Shown here piece by piece: positions 1 through 6,514 of a stretch of 20,239 nt of DNA. The notes beneath the pieces are model-generated. The model saw nothing but the letters and a program-made list of their open reading frames with translations. It was not told the DNA's origin and searched no databases. Every line of letters begins with the position of its first letter. Within the stretch, counting starts at the first letter, position 1. Origin of the DNA: Bacillota bacterium (GTDB lineage: Bacteria > Bacillota > Clostridia > Oscillospirales > Oscillospiraceae); contig JAEWYA010000211.1 in the NCBI GenBank assembly GCA_023395775.1, positions 1-20,239 of the forward strand, in the 5' to 3' direction. A program made the translations under genes and the position numbers.

Positions 1-1239
1 GGACTGGGCGGCCTGATCAAACTGCCTGGCCTCCTGGAAATTTTCCACCAGGTCGCTGTGGACGATATCGCTGTAATCCTTTTGCGGGTTTTTGGGATAC
101 ACGGCTCGAAGCAAGATTGGTGTCACAATGGTGGAGGCCACCACCATCAGTACAATGGGGGCCAGGAACACAGAGTCAATCATCCCGTTGGCAATGCCTT
201 TGTTGGTCACGATCAGCGCAACTTCTCCGCGGGATATCATGCCGACGCCGATCCTCAGACTTTCAGCGTTGGTGTAGTGAAACAGCTTTGCGCCGAGGCC
301 GCAGCCGACGACTTTGGTGATAATGGCCAACAGCACGAAACCCACCGACAGCATCACAACTCGCGCATCCATGGAGGACAGGACTACCTTCAGTCCAACG
401 CTGGCAAAAAAGATGGGAGAGAGAAACATATAGGACAGTGTTTCACACTGGGACTGCACATAAATCGCCCGGGCAGTGTTGGAAATGATAAGCCCCGCGC
501 AGAACGCGCCGATGATATCCGCCACACCGAAAACCGTTTCGGCCACATATGCGTAGAAAAAGCAGAACGCCACGGAGACCACGGCAAATCGCTTGCGGTT
601 CCAGCGGGCGGAGGTCATCCACTTCTGAATACCCTTGTGAAGAAAGTATCCCATTCCCGCGGTTACCGCGAAGAATGCCGCGATTTTTGCCAGAACCATC
701 CAGAGGCTGACGCCACCGGTGGACGCACTGGTGATCAGCGTCAGCAGAATCAGACCCAGCACATCGTCGATCAGCGCCGCGCCCAGAATCGCGTTGCCTG
801 AGCGGGTAGAGAGCTTTCCAAGTTCCTTCAGCGTCTCCACGCTGATGGATACGGAGGTAGCGGTAAATACGGTGCCAACAAATAAATTTTTCAGCAGGTC
901 ACCGCCGTTGTTGAACGCCGCCGCCAATGCGTAGCCGCCTGCCAGCGGGACCAGTACGCCGACCAAAGCAATAAAAAACGCGGCTTTGCCAGATTTTTTA
1001 AGCTCGCCAATATCTGTTTGCAGACCTGCGCTGAACATCAGCACGATAACGCCCAACTCCGACAGCATTGAGAGAAAGTCACTGGGCTGCACCAGATTGA
1101 AAACGCTGGGGCCCAGAAGCAGGCCTGCTATCAGAGAGCCGACCACCTCTGGCAAATCCACCCGCTTCGACATTATGCCGAAGACTTTTGTCACCAGGAT
1201 AATGATGGCGACGTCAAACACATACTGATAGGATTCCAT
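1..1239 (-). CDS. Kef/NapA-type cation:proton antiporter (CPA2), 3' end cut by window edge
   Basis: An integral membrane Na+ (or K+)/H+ exchanger of the monovalent cation:proton antiporter-2 family. My translation of the minus strand starts MESYQYVFDVAI and stays open for 413 codons to the window edge. It is almost entirely hydrophobic helices. Residues 154-162 read AALIDDVLG; the Asp pair (158-159) matches the ion-binding DD motif of electrogenic NapA-type exchangers, and TATSVSISVETLKELGKL (127-143 region) is the unwound-helix segment typical of the family. The last visible residues (SDLVENFQEARQFDQAAQS) look like the start of a hydrophilic tail, so perhaps little is missing. The ATG is preceded by AAGAGG at 11 nt. 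Family call is firm; the cation transported cannot be read from sequence. No clear promoter was found. Confidence 0.87.
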   Translation of the reverse strand, partial: MESYQYVFDVAIIILVTKVFGIMSKRVDLPEVVGSLIAGLLLGPSVFNLVQPSDFLSMLSELGVIVLMFSAGLQTDIGELKKSGKAAFFIALVGVLVPLAGGYALAAAFNNGGDLLKNLFVGTVFTATSVSISVETLKELGKLSTRSGNAILGAALIDDVLGLILLTLITSASTGGVSLWMVLAKIAAFFAVTAGMGYFLHKGIQKWMTSARWNRKRFAVVSVAFCFFYAYVAETVFGVADIIGAFCAGLIISNTARAIYVQSQCETLSYMFLSPIFFASVGLKVVLSSMDARVVMLSVGFVLLAIITKVVGCGLGAKLFHYTNAESLRIGVGMISRGEVALIVTNKGIANGMIDSVFLAPIVLMVVASTIVTPILLRAVYPKNPQKDYSDIVHSDLVENFQEARQFDQAAQS

Positions 1240-1705
1240 ATACAACAATACCTCTTATTCAAATTATAGCCGCTTTCCGGCCACCCGCGCGGTGAACGAG
1301 ATGCCTCAAACCTATCTGCCGCCGCCGGAGTTGGAATGTTCTGGTTACTTGCGTATCGTATCATCGAGATTAACATAAACCCTAGGCAAAGTCCAGCAAG
1401 GAATTATGTCAAAGAGCACAATCATTTCTGCATAAAAAAATAATTGTTGTTTATAATTAACATAATTCTATGCACTTTAGACGTTTTGAGAATTATTAAC
1501 AAGCTCTTTGCAGGAAATGATTCAACTATAACAAGCAATATTTTTTCCACAAGCGCCATAAGAAATACGGCCTTAAAACCACTGGCTTATTGTTTCCCGT
1601 ATGACGTAAAAGTGGTCTTCCACTTTCAATAAAACAATTTTAAATAGCTGAGATCTCACACAATAAAAAGCACTCCCCACCCGATTGGGTGGAGAGTGCT
1701 TTTTT
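1240..1705. other. AT-rich intergenic region between the antiporter and tRNA-Gly
   Basis: About 466 bp without a convincing gene. From roughly 1380 to 1660 it is much richer in A+T than its surroundings. It contains a small inverted repeat (AAAGTGG-TCTT-CCACTTT, 1609-1626) and the tRNA terminator near its right end. The open frames here (for example plus 1444-1632) have no ribosome site and unconvincing composition. The minus strand carries an isolated TTGACA near 1410 and a TATAAT at 1263-1268, but neither has a partner hexamer at a proper distance, so the antiporter promoter is unresolved. Confidence 0.6.
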
Positions 1706-1706
1706 T
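1669..1706 (-). terminator. Bidirectional rho-independent terminator after tRNA-Gly
   Basis: A 14-bp stem (1669-1682 with 1687-1700, one mismatch) with loop GATT lies immediately downstream of the tRNA. Read on the minus strand it is followed by TTTTTATTG. Read on the plus strand it is followed by seven T, so it can stop transcription from either side. Confidence 0.85.
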
Positions 1707-1781
1707 GGAGCGGGCAACGAGGCTCGAACTCGCTACCTCCACCTTGGCAAGGTGGCGCTCTACCAGATGAGCTATGCCCGC
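1706..1781 (-). tRNA. tRNA-Gly (anticodon GCC)
   Basis: The minus strand folds as a full cloverleaf of 76 nt. The acceptor GCGGGCA pairs with TGCCCGC; the D arm contains CTGGTAGAG; the anticodon loop TTGCCAA gives GCC (glycine, decoding GGC/GGU); the T arm is GAGTTCGAGCCTC. Discriminator T and the CCA end are encoded. It stands alone between its own promoter, 8 nt beyond the upstream lipoprotein stop, and its own terminator. Confidence 0.96.
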
Positions 1782-1793
1782 GAAGCAAGAGTT

Positions 1794-1822
1794 ATTTTAG
1801 CAAATAACTTCCTGCCTGTCAA
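1794..1822 (-). promoter_or_regulatory. Sigma-A promoter of tRNA-Gly
   Basis: On the minus strand TTGACA (1822-1817), a 17-nt spacer and TAAAAT (1799-1794) form a near-consensus housekeeping promoter. The predicted start lies about 6 nt before the mature tRNA 5' end, as expected for a strongly expressed tRNA. The -35 begins only 8 nt after the lipoprotein stop codon. Confidence 0.85.
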
Positions 1823-1829
1823 GCCTTTT

Positions 1830-2537
1830 TTATGGAGTCTGTAAATATTCAGTCGGAGTTTCAGGTTCACCCTCCGGCTGTATGGCGCCGTTGTCAGCGG
1901 GAGTCAGAATGAATTCAATCAGACCCACGGTTCCCTCTGCCGGATAATAGGATATTGTCCACTCCTGTGTCTTTGTTAGCCCTCTTTCCGTGCGCAGGTC
2001 CGTTACCGTCTTATCTACCGCGGCCCGGTCCTCCGCCTGCCAGTAGCCAACACGGACCGTCAGCTCCGCCTTTCCATCATTCAGCGCGGTTTCCAGCAAG
2101 CTTTGCAGCGCGGTGACGCTGGTGGCATTGACAATCGCTGCGATCTGGTCCGCCGTGCGGCGATAGCCCAGCTGAACAGACAGCTCATAATACCCTCTCT
2201 GAGCGGTACTGGAGGAGGTGATGTATTCCAGTGCGTAATTGCCGAGGGCTGTCTCCTGCTGCACTTCGGCGGCGGCCTTTTCCAGTCCGTCCGCCACGGT
2301 GACGCCGTCGTCATAGCTGTATAGGCGAATTACCGCCTGCTCCGTGTGCTGGCCGATCAGCAGCATCAGATCGTTGACGATGTCCTGATAGTTTTCCGCT
2401 CGCAGAATACCGGTGGACTCACTCTCCCAGAACTTGCTGGAGTGAGCCTCCACCGTGCTGTACTCCCGGTCCAGAAGGGAGGCGCAGCCGGTGAGCAGGA
2501 CGCAGCTTGCCAGCAGAAAACAAATCCGCTTTTTCAT
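1830..2537 (-). CDS. Secreted lipoprotein of unknown function
   Basis: A 235-residue protein with a lipoprotein signal: MKKRICFLLASCVLLTGC, with lipobox LTGC and Cys18 as the lipidated residue, so it should be anchored to the outer face of the membrane. I chose the ATG at 2537 over the GTG at 2543 because GGGAGG sits 9 nt before the ATG but only 3 nt before the GTG. The mature part is hydrophilic, of mixed alpha/beta composition with many Tyr/Thr, and ends in a Pro/Glu-rich tail (GEPETPTEYLQTP). I do not recognise a named domain. It follows the LUD gene by 48 nt and may be cotranscribed with it. No function is inferred. Confidence 0.82.
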   Translation of the reverse strand: MKKRICFLLASCVLLTGCASLLDREYSTVEAHSSKFWESESTGILRAENYQDIVNDLMLLIGQHTEQAVIRLYSYDDGVTVADGLEKAAAEVQQETALGNYALEYITSSSTAQRGYYELSVQLGYRRTADQIAAIVNATSVTALQSLLETALNDGKAELTVRVGYWQAEDRAAVDKTVTDLRTERGLTKTQEWTISYYPAEGTVGLIEFILTPADNGAIQPEGEPETPTEYLQTP

Positions 2538-2556
2538 CCGCACGCGCCTCCCTTTG

Positions 2557-2578
2557 ACCCGGCAAAAAACAGCCGGGT
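2557..2578 (+). other. Hairpin with plus-strand T-run in the LUD-lipoprotein gap
   Basis: ACCCGGC and GCCGGGT form a 7-bp stem around an 8-nt loop, followed on the plus strand by five T. The neighbouring genes are on the minus strand, where the T-stretch falls inside the loop instead. It therefore looks like a terminator for antisense transcripts, or a simple mRNA hairpin between two minus-strand genes. Confidence 0.45.
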
Positions 2579-2585
2579 TTTTGAT

Positions 2586-3179
2586 TTAATACCCCAGGTC
2601 CTCGTCGATCAGAACGACTTCGGTCTCCATCCCGTTCATAGGCCGCCACAGCACCACAAGTCCCCGGCAGATCCGGTCGGGACTCTTGCAGTCGTAGCAC
2701 CGGTCGCCCTTCACGGCGCAGGGAGTCTTTGTCTGGAGCCGCTGTGCGTTTTTCGGAGCGGCAATGTTCCGGGCGCGCCACAGCGCCTCGTCGTAAGTGC
2801 CGGCCAGCTTGTTGCGGCCCACCACGAAATATAGCTTTTCGTGGCCATACAGTATGGAGGCGACCCGATTGCCGTTGCCGTCGATATTGATGAGGTCTCC
2901 GTTTTCGGACAGGCCGTTGACAGAGGACAGATATACCTGGGCTTTCTCCGCGTCGCCGGTGGAAATGGGGGTTCCCTGCCAATGCCAGTACACGCTGTTG
3001 TGCGCGGAGAGGCTGTCGTACAGGCCCATATCCCGCAGGGTTACGGAGCCTCCAAAACCCACCGTCCTGCCGTCAATGGTCCTGTTAAGATACTCGGCCG
3101 CCTCCTCTTTTGTTTGAAAGAGCTGTACACCAAAACCGCGTGATTTCAAGTTTTCCGCCGCTTTTTTCAGGTCCGCCAT
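2586..3179 (-). CDS. LUD-domain protein (lactate utilization / DUF162 family)
   Basis: A 197-residue cytoplasmic protein of the LUD fold, related to LutC/YkgG. Family signatures are GFGGSVTLRDMGL (41-53) and INIDGNGNRVASILYG (97-112). A C-terminal cysteine cluster, Cys154-x6-Cys161-x2-Cys164-x6-Cys171, suggests bound metal or an Fe-S cluster. LutC-type proteins support L-lactate oxidation with LutA and LutB, but neither is visible here, so this is a stand-alone member and its substrate is unknown. The start is ATG at 3179 with AAAGGAGG about 8 nt upstream; an in-frame extension to 3245 would lie inside yitT and lacks this site. It begins 1 nt after the yitT stop, indicating translational coupling. 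Confidence 0.85.
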   Translation of the reverse strand: MADLKKAAENLKSRGFGVQLFQTKEEAAEYLNRTIDGRTVGFGGSVTLRDMGLYDSLSAHNSVYWHWQGTPISTGDAEKAQVYLSSVNGLSENGDLINIDGNGNRVASILYGHEKLYFVVGRNKLAGTYDEALWRARNIAAPKNAQRLQTKTPCAVKGDRCYDCKSPDRICRGLVVLWRPMNGMETEVVLIDEDLGY

Positions 3180-3180
3180 A

Positions 3181-4038
3181 TTATAAATCCTCCTTTTTGT
3201 ATTCTCCAAAACCCTCGCCCAGTACGTCGTGGGCGTTGCAGACAATTAAAAATGCGCGGGGATCGGTCTCATGGACGATGCGTTTTATTTCAACAATCTC
3301 CCGCTGCTTGAAAGCCACCAGCAGCACGTGCTTTTCGTCGCCGGTATAAGCCCCCGAGGCGCTCAGAATCGTGACGCCCCGGTCCCGGGCCAGAATGGCG
3401 TCCGCCGTTTTACGCCAGCTGTCGGAAATAATGTACGCCACCTTGGACTCGTCCAGACCGTAAAGCATCTTGTCAATAACCACTGTGGAAACAAACAAGG
3501 CGACCAAACCATACAGCGCGGCATTGACGCTGCCGAATACCACGGCCACCAGCGCCAGCACCACGAAGTCCGGAATCAGCACCAGCTTCCCCATGGGGAG
3601 CCACGGAAACTTCAGCTTCAAAAGCCTGGCCACCACATCGGTTCCGCCGGTGGTGGCGCCCTGGGAAAAAACCAGTCCCACGCCGGCGCCCATCATGGCC
3701 CCCCCCACAAGGCAGGCAAGCATCGTGTCCATGCCCGGAAATTTATAAAGCAGGGCGATGCCGTCGATGGCCAGAGAGCTGACCAGCATGGAGAACAGGG
3801 AGGAAACCAGCAGGTGCCATCCGATGAATTTCCACCCCAGCAGAAACAGCGGCACATTCAGCACCGCCACCAGAATGCCCACCGATGCCCAGGGCAGGAG
3901 CACGTTGATGACCTGCGCAAGGCCCGTCAGGCCGCCCATACCAATCTGGTTTGGCTCAAAAAACCAATCGAAGGCCAGCGCGAAAATCACAGATCCCAGA
4001 GTGATGATTCCGTAGCTCCTCAGAGTTTTTTTGATGAT
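3181..4038 (-). CDS. YitT-family membrane protein (DUF2179), probable non-AUG start
   Basis: A polytopic membrane protein of the YitT/DUF161-DUF2179 family: about five or six N-terminal membrane helices, the family glycine-rich stretch FSQGATTGGTDVVARLL, and a soluble C-terminal DUF2179 domain (roughly the last 85 residues, from ESKVAYIISD to FGEYKKEDL). Family function is not established. The first available conventional start is GTG at 3990, which would cut away half of the first helix. The frame continues upstream as IIKKTLRSYGIITLGSVIFA and reaches a good ribosome site, AAAGGGGAG, 6 nt before an ATC codon at 4038. That start gives 285 residues, close to the usual family length. I therefore extend to 4038 with moderate confidence. 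The gene begins 56 nt after parC. Confidence 0.82.
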   Translation of the reverse strand: MIKKTLRSYGIITLGSVIFALAFDWFFEPNQIGMGGLTGLAQVINVLLPWASVGILVAVLNVPLFLLGWKFIGWHLLVSSLFSMLVSSLAIDGIALLYKFPGMDTMLACLVGGAMMGAGVGLVFSQGATTGGTDVVARLLKLKFPWLPMGKLVLIPDFVVLALVAVVFGSVNAALYGLVALFVSTVVIDKMLYGLDESKVAYIISDSWRKTADAILARDRGVTILSASGAYTGDEKHVLLVAFKQREIVEIKRIVHETDPRAFLIVCNAHDVLGEGFGEYKKEDL

Positions 4039-4094
4039 ATAAATCTCCCCTTTCCAGCCGATCTTTTTTTAAAAACCATAGCAATTTCAAAAAA

Positions 4095-6338
4095 TCAATC
4101 CAACAGGCCGATCTGCTTTTCCTCGGAGTCCTCCTCCCGCAGCAATGCTCCGGCGGCGGGAACCGCCCGGACGCGGTAGCGGCCCTGGTTCACAATGGAG
4201 CTCTCCGCCAGAGAGATGGCCCGCTCCAGACGATATCGGGGCTTCATGGTCATCACCGCCACGCCTTGCGTGGACCGAGTGGTCTTAGGGGAGAGCAGCG
4301 CGGTATTGAAGATCAGGGCCCTGGGCTCGCTGGTATAAACCGCCAGTTCCTCCTCCGCGTCCAGACGGCGAATCTGAGCCAGAGGGGACTTGTCGGAGTA
4401 GGCCCCCGTCAGCTTCCGGCGGTTTGAGGTGGTCTGGTATGCCGTCAGATTCACCCGGGCTGCCTTGCCGTTTTCAAAGAAGAACAGCAGCGCCCCGGAG
4501 TAATCCCCGGGAAGACAGGCAAAGACTGGGTTCTCCTCCGGGTCCATTCCCAGCTTTGTGGGCAGGTAGTCGCCCAGAACGCTTGCCTTGGCGTCGTCAA
4601 AATCGCTGACGCGGCACTTATAGACCTGACATTTGTCGGTGAAGAACATGATCTCCGCCGCGTTGCCTGTTTCAAAGGACTGACGCAGAGCGTCCCCGTC
4701 CTTAAACTTCTGTTCGCTGTTCATCCGCAATGAGGCGGGGGTGATCTTTTTGAAGTACCCCTCCCGGGACAAAAACACACTGACGGGGTAATCCTCCACC
4801 GGCTCCTCCTCGTCGAAGGTCTCCACCTCGTGGCTGTAGATCAGGGTGGTCCGGCGGGGCTGGCCATACTTCCGGGCTACCTCGCCCAGCTCGTCGATGA
4901 TGACCTTCTTCACCCGCTGGGGGTTTTCCAGCAGGTCTTCCAGATCCTCGATCTCGTCCTGCAGAGCGTCAGTCTCCTGAACCCGCTTGAGGATATACTC
5001 TTTATTGATGTTGCGCAGCTTGATTTCGGCGACATACTCCGCCTGCGTCTGGTCGATGCCAAAGCCGATCATCAGGTTGGGAATGACCTCGGCTTCCTCC
5101 GCCGTTTCCCGGATAATCTTAATGGCCTTGTCGATGTCCAGTAGGATGCGCTTGAGGCCCTTGAGCAGGTGCAGCTTGTCCTTTTTCTTTCCCAGAACGA
5201 AGTACACCCGGCGCTTCACGGATTCCCTCCGCCAGGCGCACCATTCCTCCAGCAGCTCCCGCACGCCCAAAACCTTGGGCATTCCGGCAATCAGGACGTT
5301 AAAGTTGCAGCTGCAGGTATCCTGAAGGGTGGTCTGCTTAAAGAGCTTTGCCATCAGCTTGTCCGGGTCCGCGCCCCGCTTCAGGTCGATGGTCAGCTTC
5401 AGGCCGGAGCGGTCCGTTTCATCTCGCATATCGGAAATTTCCTTGATTTTTCCGGCCTTGATCAGCTCCGCAACCTTATCGAGAATGGCCTCAATGCTGG
5501 TGGAATACGGAATCTCGAAAATTTCAATCAGGTTTTCTTCCTTTACATAGCGCCACTTCGCCCGGACCTTCACGCCGCCCCGGCCGGTGCGGTAGATCTC
5601 CTCCAGCGCCGCCGGCTCGCAGATCAGCTCGCCGCCGGTGGGAAAATCGGGGGCCAGAAGGGTGTCGGTCAAGGTGCAGTCCGGGTTTTTGAGATAGGCG
5701 ACGGTGGTGTCGCATACCTCCTTGAGATTAAACCCGCAGAATTGGGACGCCATGCCCACGGCGATGCCGCTGTTGGCAGACACCAAAATGTTGGGAAAGG
5801 TGGTGGGCAGGAGAGCGGGCTCCTTCATCGTGTTGTCGTAGTTGTCGATGAAGTCCACTGTATCGTTGTCGATATCTTTAAAGATTTCCGCGCACACAGC
5901 GGTCAGCTTCGCCTCGGTATAACGGCTGGCGGCGTAGGCCATGTCCCGGGAATAGACCTTGCCGAAGTTGCCCTTGGAGTCCACAAAGGGGGTCAGCAAC
6001 GCTCCGTAACCCACGCTGAGGCGCACCATAGTCTCGTAAATGGCGGCGTCACCGTGAGGGTTGAGGCGCATGGTCTGGCCAACAATGTTGGCGGACTTGG
6101 TCCGCGCGCCGGTCAAAAGTCCCATTTTGTACATGGTGTACAGGAGCTTTCGGTGGGAGGGCTTGAATCCGTCGATCTCGGGGATGGCTCGGGAGACGAT
6201 GACGCTCATGGCGTAAGGCATGTAATTGACTTCCAGAGTGTCGGTGATGGGCTGGGCCACCACGGCGGCGTGAAGACCCATGACATTGGGATTCAGCTCC
6301 TTGTGGTTGACCTCTTCTGGTTGCTTTTTCTTTGGCAT
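4095..6338 (-). CDS. parC: DNA topoisomerase IV subunit A (ParC/GyrA-type)
   Basis: The 747-residue breakage-reunion subunit of a type IIA topoisomerase, working with ParE just upstream. The N-terminal region carries the winged-helix active site: AYAASRYTEAKL with catalytic Tyr140, and the quinolone-region segment LNPHGDAAIYETMVRLS (92-108). The tower and coiled-coil follow (about 370-490), then a C-terminal beta-propeller-like part from about 515. I see no canonical GyrA box (QRRGGKG), and the 102-equivalent residue is Glu as in ParC, so topoisomerase IV is preferred over gyrase. Alanine 98 occupies the position of GyrA Ser83. The start ATG has GAGGA 9 nt upstream; a GTG-type extension to 6354 is not needed. 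It lies 176 nt after parE on the same strand. Confidence 0.92.
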   Translation of the reverse strand: MPKKKQPEEVNHKELNPNVMGLHAAVVAQPITDTLEVNYMPYAMSVIVSRAIPEIDGFKPSHRKLLYTMYKMGLLTGARTKSANIVGQTMRLNPHGDAAIYETMVRLSVGYGALLTPFVDSKGNFGKVYSRDMAYAASRYTEAKLTAVCAEIFKDIDNDTVDFIDNYDNTMKEPALLPTTFPNILVSANSGIAVGMASQFCGFNLKEVCDTTVAYLKNPDCTLTDTLLAPDFPTGGELICEPAALEEIYRTGRGGVKVRAKWRYVKEENLIEIFEIPYSTSIEAILDKVAELIKAGKIKEISDMRDETDRSGLKLTIDLKRGADPDKLMAKLFKQTTLQDTCSCNFNVLIAGMPKVLGVRELLEEWCAWRRESVKRRVYFVLGKKKDKLHLLKGLKRILLDIDKAIKIIRETAEEAEVIPNLMIGFGIDQTQAEYVAEIKLRNINKEYILKRVQETDALQDEIEDLEDLLENPQRVKKVIIDELGEVARKYGQPRRTTLIYSHEVETFDEEEPVEDYPVSVFLSREGYFKKITPASLRMNSEQKFKDGDALRQSFETGNAAEIMFFTDKCQVYKCRVSDFDDAKASVLGDYLPTKLGMDPEENPVFACLPGDYSGALLFFFENGKAARVNLTAYQTTSNRRKLTGAYSDKSPLAQIRRLDAEEELAVYTSEPRALIFNTALLSPKTTRSTQGVAVMTMKPRYRLERAISLAESSIVNQGRYRVRAVPAAGALLREEDSEEKQIGLLD

Positions 6339-6514
6339 TTGTATCAGTCCTCATTTGCGGCGGTTACCGCCCTTTTTTATACAGTGCAGTTCGTCCCGCA
6401 AAACATATGGGGTCAAACAGCTGGAAAAGTCTGCGTGGGATGCGCCGGCGGCGGAAAAGCGCCCGAAGGGCGCGAGAGCGGCGGGGCGGCAGGCGCCGGG
6501 CCGCCGGCCGGAAA
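6339..6514. other. parE-parC intergenic segment with hairpins
   Basis: A 176-bp gap, very GC-rich next to parE. On the minus strand it holds a GCGCCC/GGGCGC hairpin with TTTT (see terminator), then TATAAA at 6381-6376 without a good -35, and a 5-bp hairpin GGCGG-TAA-CCGCC (6371-6359) just upstream of the parC ribosome site. parC may thus have its own weak promoter or be read through from parE. Confidence 0.5.
6459..6473 (-). terminator. Possible terminator or attenuator after parE
   Basis: On the minus strand a perfect 6-bp GC stem (GCGCCC-TTC-GGGCGC) is followed directly by TTTTCC, 42 nt beyond the parE stop. The T-run is short, so termination would be partial. It may tune the ParE:ParC ratio. 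Confidence 0.5.

Noticed and set aside
58..801. Plus-strand open frame of 247 codons at the left edge
   Set aside because: It is the antisense shadow of the antiporter gene, which has the DD motif and membrane helices on the minus strand.
1573..1788. Minus-strand open frame of 71 codons across the tRNA
   Set aside because: It translates the tRNA-Gly and its terminator; spurious tRNA-derived frames of this kind are common.
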